Shown one piece after another: positions 33,156 through 43,286 of a DNA stretch of 64,000 nt. Made by a program: the position numbers and the translations under genes. This stretch comes from Taiwanofungus camphoratus (lineage: Eukaryota; Basidiomycota; Agaricomycetes; Polyporales; Taiwanofungaceae). Each line of letters starts with the position of its first letter. Positions within the stretch are counted from its first letter, which is position 1. The DNA is taken from NCBI GenBank assembly GCA_003999685.1, contig CP021221.1:2356001-2420000 (forward strand), given 5' to 3'. The notes below the pieces were generated by a model, which worked only from the letters and a program-made list of their open reading frames with translations, did no database searches and was not told where the DNA came from.

Positions 33156-35829
33156 TTATAGGGCCCGCAGGCGAACTCGTACCGCGTTAGCGTGTGCTTG
33201 CAGGCCTTCGCAGTCTGCTAGCGTCGCCACAACCGGACCTAGTTCCTTCAGCCCGTCCGCTGTCACTTCTTGCGAGGTGATGTGCTTTTGGAAAGAGTGT
33301 GTGTTGACGCCACTAAATTGGCGTGCATAGCCATTTGTTGGTAGGGTGTGGTTTGTACCCGAGGCATAATCACCGCAGCTGTTGGCGCCACTAGCTTAGT
33401 GAGCGCTCTGTAATGGACTAAAGCAAACAGACCTTTCCGGTGAGTACGGGCCAACGAACACGCTGCCAGCATTCTCCACCGATGGGATGATGTTCCCGGC
33501 GTCCTGCAGGTGGAGAATCAAGTGCTCCGGAGCGTAGTCATTGGAGAACTCTATCGCCTGCTCGGCAGATTGCGCTTTGACGATGATACTCTTTGAGATA
33601 GACTCGCGGACAATATCGACGCGTGGCAGTGCGCGCGCCTGCGAGTCAAGTTCTGCTTCGATCGCTGACAGCTTCTCATCTGAGAGGTTAACGGTGATAA
33701 GCACTACTTGCGAGTCGACGCCATGCTCAGCCTGCGACAGAAGATCCGCTGCTACAAATGCAGGACTGCATGTGTGATCGGCAATAACCTATAAGTCATA
33801 TAAGCCTTAATATGCACACCGCGGGGAAGCATGAACCTCGATCACTAACCAGAACTTCCGAGGGCCCAGCAGGCATATCGATCGACACCAGCGCATCCGT
33901 GTCGTTCTGCACCAGCATCTTCGCAGCAGTCACCCACTGATTTCCCGGCCCAAATATCTTGTCTACCTTGGGAACCGTCTGGGTACCGTATGCAAGTGCC
34001 GCAACCGCTTGCGCGCCTCCGGCCTTGAGGATTGCAGATGCCCCGACAAGATGGGCTACGTACATCACTTCCGGGGAGACACTCCCATCAGGCCGTGGTG
34101 GCGTTGCGAGGACGATCTCCTTGCAGCCTGCCACTTGCGCGGGGATGCCCAGCATCAGTGCGGTGGAAGGCAGTATCGCGGTGCCTCCGGGGACGTACAG
34201 GCCCACGCGCGCGATCGGCCGCGAGAAGCGCGAACAGACAACGCCCGGCATCGTCTCGACGACCATGCTGGACTGCTCGGCCTGCGCAGCGTGGAACTTG
34301 CGGATGTTCGCGTAGGCAACGTCGATCGCGTCCTTGACTGAAGCATCCAGTCGCATAGACTCGGGGGCGAAGGGCGGGCGGACGATCGTGGATGAGAGCT
34401 GCGCCTTGTCGAATTTCGCGGTGAGCTCGAGGAGGGCGGCATCGCCGCGTATGCGGACGTCGTCCACGATCGGCTTCACCTTGGAGATCATTTCGTCTGA
34501 CTTTAGCACGGGTCGGCGGAGGAGACTGGCCCGCTGGTCCGGCGTTGTGACAGAAAGATCAAAGCTGCGCATGCGAATCTGTGCATCCGCAGGCGCTTTT
34601 TTGGGCGACAAGGCGGGCTTGGGCGGTGGGAGTAACGACTCTGGCCTTGTCGATTGCGTTGTTTTGACCCATTGCGGTTTGGCATTGCCCGCGCGGCGAG
34701 TGATTTTCTTTGCCTTTTTGTCCAGCGATCGTTCAATATCGGCGATGCTGACACCGGCGGCGATACATCGAGTGAGCGCAAAGTAAAGAAGGTCCGCTGC
34801 TTCAAAGGCAACGTCTTCCTTCGTCTGCGCTCGACAGAGCTCGTCCGCCTCCTCCATGATCTTAGCGCGGAGAAGATCTGGATCTTGGAATAATCTACGA
34901 GTGTACGATCCTTCGGGCGCCGAGGACAGGCGAGATTGCAGAGTCCTCTCCAAGGCAGATAATCCCCTCGCCTCCCCGAAGCAGGATGATCGGTTTAAGT
35001 GACAGAATCCTGCACCATGCTGGACGACACTAAACTCGAGCGAGTCAGAGTCACAATCGAGACGGATGCTGACAATGTCCTGTGTTGCCCCAGATGTCTC
35101 GCCCTTGCGCCAAAGGCCATGCTTGCGCGACTGATACACTCCTTTCCCGGTGATGATGCTTTCTCTGATAGACTCAGCGGACGAGTACACGAGACCAAGC
35201 GACCGTCCTCCCTCCAGGTGAGAGGAGACCACTGTAGGGAAGAGTCCATCTGGGCGGTCTGAAGTGAGGGAGGAAAGGAATGCATCGGCTACATTGATCT
35301 GGCTATCCGAAGTAGCCGAAAGAGTGAGGAGGGGTGTGGGGAGGACCAAGATAGCACCCGCAGCAAGAAGCCCGCGGATGCTGAGCTGCGATGGGGGTGT
35401 GCTCGTGGCTGCGGGCAGAACGTGGACTGCGGACGAGTCGAAGAATCGAGATACTGATGAAATGAAGTCCACATCCAAAGTGGGGGCCTTGATGAGCACA
35501 CCTGATACACCGTTACGTATTTTGTCTGATACTGCGCTTACGTTTCCGACATCGAGGAGCAGGAGAAGACGGTCTGCGGGTACGACTCCAATAACGTCTT
35601 TGGCTTGGGCAAGGGAAAGAATAACTTTTTCGGCACCGTGGTCGAGTAAGGTTATCACCTCTTCCAAAGCCGCAGGTGAGTCATGGTCGAATAGCACATA
35701 GAGAATCGCATTGCTAGGAAGAGATATAACAGATTGCGAAGCTGGAACAATGATAGGTCCGATTCGAGCAAGTGACTCTACAAGGGCGGCATCCGTTGGG
35801 CCGTCGAGTAATGGCAGAAAGACAGACAT
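33156..35829 (-). CDS. HIS4: Trifunctional histidine biosynthesis protein HIS4
   Basis: One polypeptide carries three enzymes for steps 2, 3 and 10 of histidine synthesis. After an N-terminal region of about 190 residues ([20 protein letters not shown]) comes phosphoribosyl-AMP cyclohydrolase ([20 protein letters not shown] and [15 protein letters not shown]). Next is phosphoribosyl-ATP pyrophosphatase ([40 protein letters not shown]). The C-terminal half is histidinol dehydrogenase ([69 protein letters not shown]), ending near [12 protein letters not shown]. The first exon alone exceeds 2 kb, with a few short introns only near the 3' end. This is the usual fungal arrangement. The start codon lies 94 bp from the tRNA-Gln gene on the other strand. 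Confidence 0.95.
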
Positions 35830-35923
35830 CAAAGCAGACGCAGAGATCGTGCCGCGAAGCTCTGAAGAGCAATCTGAACACGAATAAAATATTCATAATA
35901 TTTACATAGTGATTAATACCAAT

Positions 35924-36006
35924 GGCCTTGTAGTGTAGCGGTTATCACTTGAGATTCTGATTTAAATCACCTTCTCAAAACCCAGGTTCGATTCCTGGCA
36001 AGGCCT
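35924..36006 (+). tRNA. tRNA-Gln (anticodon CTG), with 11-nt intron
   Basis: The sequence folds as a complete tRNA. The acceptor stem pairs GGCCTTG (35924-35930) with CAAGGCC (35999-36005), and the discriminator base is T. The D-arm is GTGTAGCGGTTATCAC. The anticodon stem is TGAGA/TCTCA, with anticodon CTG at 35957-35959 flanked by T33 and A37. The T-arm is CCAGG-TTCGATT-CCTGG. An 11-nt intron at 35961-35971 sits right after position 37, the canonical place. The D-arm and T-arm match eukaryotic tRNA-Gln, which supports glutamine. Shifting the stem by one pair would read TCT (Arg), but it leaves a shorter variable loop and G at position 37, so it is less likely. Discriminator base and CCA are as expected (CCA not encoded). 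Confidence 0.92.
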
Positions 36007-36021
36007 CGTATAAAATTTGTA

Positions 36022-36026
36022 TTTTT
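36022..36026 (+). terminator. RNA polymerase III terminator of tRNA-Gln
   Basis: A run of five T residues lies 16 nt after the mature 3' end, the standard Pol III stop signal. A weaker TTT lies just before it. Confidence 0.75.
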
Positions 36027-36695
36027 GCTCGTGCAGACTGTCGTCCACGCTTATCGTAGAGCAACATCCACGGTAAGGAATCGAGGCACCAACTTGGATG
36101 CCAGAATTCGTGCATTGAGACGGCATCTGCGTACAAACCTTGTAAAGTAAAAGGACCGTAATGTTGTCAGTCGCCTTCGCGACACAGCATGATCACAGGA
36201 TTGGCGAGCAAGCGCTGAGAGGTATTCACAATTGCATCCGTAGATGGGTATGTTCATGTCAGATCGACTGGTCTGCGAAAGGAAGATGGCTGCGGTTCAG
36301 CACGCTGAGACCTCATGCCGTCTGATGCTGTGCATTTGACCAGCAGACGTTGGGTTGCGACAAGACCAGGCCATCGCACTCAAGCGGCCGCTCTGGTTTG
36401 GACCGTCGACGGTCAAGGGGCCGGTGATGGGAAAGCAACGCGAGACGCGTCAACAAAGACCAACAAGTTGGATAAAGCGATCGAATTGTTCAACTTGAAC
36501 TGCGGCTGTGGCAGGCTGGTGGAGGCCTCTTGGACAAAGGAAGTGTCAGGGAACGGCAGAAGTCGAAGGGTCGCGTCACCTGCTCTGTTGCTTTGTGCCT
36601 CTTATAAAAACCTCCTTTCCACTCCCAATTCCCCAGTTTCCTTCTTCACCCTTCCATCCATTCAGGTTTCAATTCGTATCTGCATTCACGATAAC
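36027..36695. other. Spacer and promoter region upstream of Argonaute
   Basis: Small frames in this 0.67-kb spacer show no domain. The last 100 bp look like a core promoter: a TATA box at 36603 followed by a long CT-rich tract up to the start codon. Confidence 0.5.
36603..36609 (+). promoter_or_regulatory. TATA box of the Argonaute gene
   Basis: TATAAAA lies 93 nt before the Argonaute ATG, followed by a pyrimidine-rich tract (CCTCCTTTCCACTCCCAATT and beyond) typical of fungal transcription starts. Inferred from sequence and position. Confidence 0.6.
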
Positions 36696-39600
36696 AATGC
36701 CTCCCCGTGGCGCACCTAAGCCTGGTCGTGGTGGACCTCGCGGAAGGGGAGGTCCTCCGCAACGCGGTGGTGCTCCAGCTGGTGGCACCGCAGGCCTTCC
36801 TTCGTCTAGTGCTCACGTCACCACCATCGGCGTGAAGAGGGCGGCCTTCGGTACCAATGGCCGACAGATACCTGTCTTTACGAATCATTTCGCTGTGAAG
36901 ATACCTGAAGGTGTTATTCACCACTATGATGGTATGTCTCCTTGATGATAACATCATGTTGTCCTTTTGATCTCCCTCTTGCGTCAACGCTCCCGTAGTC
37001 GGTATGTAGTATGAATGTATACAGTTTCCTTGTGATCCAGAAGTTTTGCAGTCATTTCCGGCGATGAAAAGACGCTCCCAGCACGCCTCAATATGCAGCT
37101 TATCAAGCAGTTGCAGGAACATGTTGCTCCAAATATATTCACTCCGAAGGCCGTATATGATGGCCGTAAGAATATGTTTTCAGCAAGAGAATTACCCTTT
37201 GGGCCGACTGGGAGTCAGGAGGTATGCGGTGCGCACACAAATCATACCGTCTCTGATCCATGCATGCCATCCAGTTCGACGTGTCGCTCAACCCGAACCC
37301 CCCACCTACAGCGGGTGGACGCGGACCCAAAATCCACAAAGTACGCCTGACCCATGTCGCGCAGATCAATCCCGAGTACGCGCGATCTCCTTTTTTCATG
37401 GCTGCGGTATAGTGACGCGATGTGTTGCAGGGTTCTTGCTCGCTTCCTCGAGGGGAAGCAGTCCCATGACAATACGGTTTTGACTGCAATCACTGTGCGT
37501 GTTTTGTTCGTCTCTAGTAACCTGCACTTTGACCAATTGGCGGATATAGGCGTTGAATGTCGTCATCCGTATGGAACCGACGCTCAATTACCCTTTCAAT
37601 GTTCGATCGTTCTTTACTGATAGGGAGACGAAGGACATCGGATCGGGGATCGTCCTGTGGAGGGGCTACTTCCAATCTGTGCGTCCCGCCTTAGGAAGGA
37701 TGTTAATTAACGTCGATATCAGCACGGGTACGATGTACAAGCCCGGGCCTTTCATTGACCTCTGCCTCGACTTCCTGGGTAGGCAGGATCCTAATATCCT
37801 CGCCCCTTCACGCGGGTTCCCCGACCGCGAGCGCATCCGGCTCCAGCGTTTTCTATCTGGCGTAAGGGTCGTCACACGGCCTCCAAATCAGCCACAGCAA
37901 GCAGGACAGGGAGGACGAGGCAGACGTACGCCGCGAGTGGTAAAGAAGCTGACGAGTGCAGGCGCGAATGCACTGACGTTCACGTTGCGCGAGGGTGGGC
38001 AGATGACGGTCGCACAATACTTTCAGAGGACGTACAATTATAGATTGAGATATCCCGAGGTCATCTGTGCCGAGGTACCTTTCTCTGAGCTATGTGCGTT
38101 GATGTATCATTCACGTGTTGTGACAGGTGGGCAATGGTGCTCTGATCCCACTGGAGCTGTGTGAGGTGGAGCCCGGACAGATCATGAGGAAGCAGGTGCC
38201 ACCGGAGAAGACCAAGGATGTGCTCGACTTCGCGACCAAGAAGCCCCAAGATCGTTTGAGGAGCATTCACAACGGTCTCGGCGTGCGTCCACTCTGATCC
38301 TTCCTCGTGTCTGTGCCATTGAAATTGAAATCTTGCCTTGTTTCACAGGTATTGGCCTATGGACAGTCGGAGTATGTTCGGGTAACTTGATTCATGATGA
38401 CCTGTAAGTAGGGCGACCAGCTCATACTCTTGGTCGCAGGAATTCGGAATGCACGTAGACCCAAACGCGAGACCGCTTGGCTTTACTGCTCGCGTTTTGA
38501 ACCCGCCAACGCTCAAATATGGACCGGGTAGTAAGCAGGCTACTATCGTATGCTTTCTGTTCATGCTCTTGTCCTGTATTCATTCTGACTTGATCATCAA
38601 TACCAGGTCCCCCGAGACGGTGCATGGAACATGTATGTTTGTTCGTCTCGCATGTTCTTCCACTTGATGATCTTGATGACGTTCAGGATCGATAAACGCT
38701 TCTTTAAGCCTGCGGTAATCGAGCGCTGGGCTGTCGTTATCTACGAGCGACCGCAGCGCTTCCGCGATGACAACGTTCAAGACATGATACAGGGTCTTAT
38801 ATCTGCATGCAATGGCGTTGGTAAGAGACCGCATCATTCTGCCTGGCATTAGTCCTGCGCTAACGCGCCTGCAGGTATTGTTGTGAAAGAGAGAGATCCG
38901 ATTGTTAAATACGAGAACGGACAAGGCAATATCGCCGCTGTAAGTGTTTCGTTGTCTTGGATATGCACCCTCTCACGTTCCTGTAGCAATTGCGAGCGGC
39001 AGGATTGGCGTCCAACGAAAAGAACAAGGGCTTTCCGAACCTGATCGTTGTCGTTCTTCCCGAAGGCGGAACAGACATTTACACAGCAGTGAAGCAGTAT
39101 GTATTTCTCCAATGTACTATGGGATGTTCTCATTGATGTACCTTTAGTTTTGGGGATATTACTGTATGTATCATGTATGGATTGAGGCTCCGATCTAATC
39201 TTTCCGAGTAGACGGGCGTAGCTACTCAGTGTCTGAAGAGCTCGAAGTGCTCTCGGGCGAAGGCGCAGTACTACGCAAACGTCTGCCTCAAGTAGGCAGT
39301 GTTTCGCTTATATTTATTGAATGATATGCTGAATTGTGCATAGAATCAATGTTAAACTTGGTGGGATCAACACCATTCCCGACTCTCGCTCGGTCTCGAT
39401 CCTCACCGATCCACATAATCCGACGATCGTTATGGGGTATGCTACTTCCTTGAAAGACTAGTTCTCGTTCATTGACAATGTGGATCAGGGCGGACGTCAT
39501 CCATCCTGCCCCTGGTGCAGAAGGTCGTCCCTCGTTCACTGCCCTTGTGGCGAATGTTGACTCCGATACGGCGAAATACGTGGCTGACTGTCGTGTACAA

Positions 39601-40711
39601 ACCTCGAGGCAAGAGCTCATCGAGGATCTTGAGAAGATGTCAGAGGTGAGTCGGAGACGCAGTTGATCGTCGCTGATTGGTAGAATGTTTTTCTGTCGCA
39701 GCACATGTTGAATATGTACATGTCCTATCGCAAGAATGCAGAGAAGAAACCGAACGCGGCGCCTAAACGGATCATCTTCTATCGAGGTTAGTGTTTGTCT
39801 ACTTCCTGTGAGCCGTGTTTTCCTCACTGAATTATGAATCACACAGATGGAGTATCAGAAGGCCAGTTCAAGCAGGTGCTTGAGCAAGGTAGGCATGATC
39901 ATGTTCATATAGAATTACCCCTCACGTTCTGATGCGTGTGTGATCTCGCGTTCGTCAAGAGCTGCCACTCCTCAAAAGTGAGTATATTATTTGTCCACAA
40001 TCGAGTTGTACTGATATTTGGCGATATCAGAGGCATGCCAAAATCTCAAAATCAACCCCAGCATTACTGTGGTTGTAGTCGGCAAGCGCCACCACGTGCG
40101 ATTCTTCCCCCAGAACCCTAACGATAGTGACCGAAGCGGCAACTGTCCTGCGGGGACGGTAGTCGATCAAGAGGTTGTTCACCCTCTGGAGTTGGACTGG
40201 TATCTCCAGAGCCACAGTGGATAAGTCACTTTATTGCTTTACGATGATGACTGAGAGTCTAATTGTTTTTCATTATATACGCTGTTGGGCACTTCCCGCC
40301 CGGCCCATTACAGCGTTCTCTACGATGAGAACAACTTTACGTATGCGGATCGCTTTTCTCATGGGTGACCCATTCCTCATTATTTACCATAGGCCGGATG
40401 GGCTTCAGGCCTTGTCTTTTGCCTTATGTCATGTTTATGCTCGCTCTACGCGATCAGTATCCATTCCAGCTCCAGTTTACTGTGAGTGACCTTTTTGATG
40501 ATGGATGGAGGCACTTCACGAGTAGCATGTTCTAGATGCTGATATTGTTTGTGCTCGCGCGAAGAACCATTACGACCCTCAGGGTGGTCTGGAATTTTCC
40601 GATTCTGCGACTCAGCCTGAGGAGGGTGCGGCAGACAGTCGTCTTGAAACATTCAAGCGACAGTTTAAACCCCTGCACAACAATATGAAATACGTGATGT
40701 ATTTCTCGTAG
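36696..40711 (+). CDS. Argonaute, probably slicer-competent
   Basis: This is the RNA-interference effector that binds small RNAs and cuts matching transcripts. Many short introns break up a protein of roughly 900-plus residues. The N-terminus is an RGG-rich tail (MPPRGAPKPGRGGPRGRGGP). Next are the N domain (QIPVFTNHFAVKIPEGVIHH), linker 1 (LGRMLINVDISTGTMYKPGP), PAZ (EGGQMTVAQYFQRTYNYRLR and ELCEVEPGQIMRKQVPPEKT), linker 2 and MID, and PIWI. All four catalytic residues of the DEDH tetrad can be seen: Asp in IVMGADVIHPAPGA, the glutamate finger in TSRQELIEDLEKM, Asp in IIFYRDGVSEGQF, and His in CHVYARSTRSVSIPAPVYYA. A 16-nt microexon (39148-39163) and an apparent AT-AC intron (40221-40280) are unusual. 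No Dicer or RdRP gene lies in this window. Confidence 0.93.
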
Positions 40712-41800
40712 GCGCATACCGGTTTCTGTCCTGTTCCCACTTATGCTTGCTTTGTTGCAACTGTTGTCATGTATGCCCGATATCCTGTACTCAATGCCAT
40801 TGCCACGTCTCTGTTCCATGAACCATCCTGTGGGTAGCAGTGGGTCCACTAGCAGCGGACGTGCTAGCAGCAGCGACGTCATGAAAGCACAGCTAAAGCC
40901 AAGGGCACTAGAAATAAATGGTCGGCAACTTGCGAGCTGCATGGATTGTTTCATTCGGCTGGGCGTGACTTGTAACTTCCATGTACTCGTGCAATTTTTT
41001 GTTCATGCAGATCGAATGGAAAAGTCGATTGCATCTTGGGCAATAACCATCTGTTTGCCAGTATTCAATTGGATTGAGTATCGGTGTCGTACAATTGTGG
41101 TGGTATAGCAGATCCAATAAGTGCTCGAATAATTTTCATCGGACTAAATAGCAGTATCAAGTTCTTCTGCGCATGTCTCGTCCTGGCGCTGTGTCTGTGA
41201 CAACCGAAAGTCGTTTCCACTGCTTGGTTTAGCTAGGTGGGTGGGTAGGTAAGTGGTCTCTTGTTCGTATATCCGGAAATCACCAATGACCGACGCTTCT
41301 ATCCAGATCGCAGTCTTCAATTTCACGACCAAGCGCCCTTTGACAGACCTAGATCCTGTGTTCAAGGCTACCTCAAGCTGGTGAAGGCATCGTGCCTCGC
41401 TTATGGTAGCTTTCTACCGGCCTTGGGCACTCAGGGTCCCCTTTTTGAGATCAACTCGTGGAGGCGGTCAGGCGTAAGGCGCTCTCATGGCTACAGCCAT
41501 GGCTCGCGCGGTCCGTCGAGCACGTATCAAGACCACCTCAGGCCAGTAATGCTGAAGAGGGCATTCATCTCCGAGCTTGTTCTTCCGGATCTTCTCTCTT
41601 ACTTGGCTTGGCTATATGACCTGTAAGTAAAGCTGTTGGTTTGTAGAGATAAAACACCTTGAGGGTGCTCGAACTTCCTGCGCTCAGGCCACGCTCCGCT
41701 TACACTATTGCTTTGGCACCTGCTGGACATATTTAAGCCTGTGTCATTTGCGTCAGCCCACTCTACAGTGAACTGAGCTTAAACTGCTTGGTCGCCTACC
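40712..41800. other. Intergenic region, no supported gene
   Basis: About 1.1 kb separates Argonaute from the next + strand gene. Open frames of up to 121 codons exist but show no domain, no splice pattern and no conserved-looking segments. A TATTTAA at 41730 followed by pyrimidines is a candidate core promoter for the downstream gene. Confidence 0.45.
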
Positions 41801-42916
41801 ATGTCTTCTCAGCGAAAGATGGGCTGGAGGAAGCCTGTCCCAAAATTCATTCCCGAGCTGCCCTCATCGTCTACAGTGTTGAGTACTTCTTCATTTAAAC
41901 GACTTTCGTTCGCATCCACCAACAAGGATGTGCCGCCGGTACGTCATGATCGCGGCTTGCAAGTAACCGTTCAGAAATTGAATGCGTGCATGTAGTTGCC
42001 TGTCGACTGGCGAGAAACGATCGAACGGGCATTGAACAGTGATAAACGCAGCGCATTTTATCTACCTGTGGATACTGAGCCACACTGGACGGATGAAGCC
42101 CAAGACCATAATATCACTCCGATCAAAAGCAACGCTGCTGCAGGCCAGCGACAATCGGACGAGATGGTAGGTTGCCATAAATGTTTACTGCAGCCTGTTA
42201 TCCGCCTTTTGAAGCCTTTCACTCACTCTGTTCCTTCCATGATGGCCAGCATCAACAAGCCTCTATTGTAACAAATGTTGAACTGCATCAAAATCAAGAG
42301 CCCTCTATGCCTCGAGCTTTGAAGCGAGAACGCTCTTTACCTCAAGTACGTGTGACATTTGCCACGAACTTGCTATCTTCTAAAGAATCCTTCTCCAGAT
42401 CTACCGTCCCCCAACCCCCCCTCTTCCTGGACAACAAGAAAAACGCGATCTCGATGCTGACGTACGCAGTCTTCCTCCCTCACGATATCAACAAAACGTT
42501 GTACGTATTACCCTAAACATCACGGATACCACCATCTAATTGAAACCTACAAGGTATATCCTGATTTAAAAGCTTCTCGTGACCTTTCCGCAATCTCAAG
42601 AGATGCTTTGAATCACCCTAGCTACCCCGCGAGCTTTTCGCAGGATTTTTCAGTCACAGCAGCAGACTCCCTAGAAGATATCCACGGCGCTCAATCGTAC
42701 ATAGGTGAAGCGCCAGGGTTGTCCGCAACAAAATTGGGAAGCCTCCATAAGAAGTCTGCATCGTCTTCTCTGCACGACAATGACATGAATAGGAAGTCAA
42801 GACGGTGCTGTGACACATTCAGTAGTATTTGGGGGGATGTCCGAGGTTTTGGGGGCCACATTCGTGTCAAGTTTCGCCATCTCTTGAAAATGGAACATGC
42901 TCCGGTCACATACTAG
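41801..42916 (+). CDS. Hypothetical protein, unrecognised
   Basis: Five exons joined by GT-AG introns keep one frame open. The start is MSSQRKMGWRKPVPKFIPEL. After the first intron comes LPVDWRETIERALNSDKRSA, then a Gln-rich exon (HQQASIVTNVELHQNQEPSM), a basic segment ALKRERSLPQ, a Pro-rich exon starting IYRPPTPPLPGQQEKRDL, and a last exon starting VYPDLKASRDLSAISRDALN and ending RHLLKMEHAPVTY. No domain or signal peptide is seen; the composition is that of a mostly disordered soluble protein. A TATTTAA 71 nt upstream supports a real transcription unit. I cannot assign a function. Confidence 0.6.
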
Positions 42917-43286
42917 TGCTCATCTGGCTTCTATCATTATTTGCTGGGACATCTTGACTTTACTTCTCAACATTGTAGCCTATGATCACAGTATAATTGA
43001 TTATGACCTGTCGTGCACGTACTTAGGATATGTACATAATGCATTCTCGTGAGTGATTGAGTGTGGGCAGTCTATGAGCCAATCAACGCGTCGTAATTGT
43101 CGGGCTTGGAGACGACACGGATATATAACATAACTCAAATTATTTAGCGAACTCCACCACTACGCATTCTCCGCGTTCACCATAGCCATGTGCGTACACT
43201 GGAAAGTAGATCTCACGTACTGATCTACTACTTTACACTGTTCCCGACACCTTGAGTGGTCACACTCGGTGGTGTAATCATCACGA
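42917..43286. other. Intergenic region
   Basis: A 370-bp spacer between two + strand genes. I see no repeat or RNA gene in it. Confidence 0.5.

Noticed and set aside
34155-34786. Plus-strand frames across HIS4
   Set aside because: They are shadows of the HIS4 coding strand; the minus-strand protein matches HIS4 along its length.
35924-36006. tRNA-Arg (TCT) reading of the same tRNA
   Set aside because: Shifting the anticodon stem by one pair gives a 3-nt variable loop and G37, and the D-arm and T-arm match tRNA-Gln. CTG is preferred.
40217-40255. GT-AG intron alternative in Argonaute
   Set aside because: It keeps the frame open, but the donor is weak, the intron would be only about 39 nt, and eight extra residues would break the GTSRPxHY motif context. 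The AT-AC reading restores the motif exactly.
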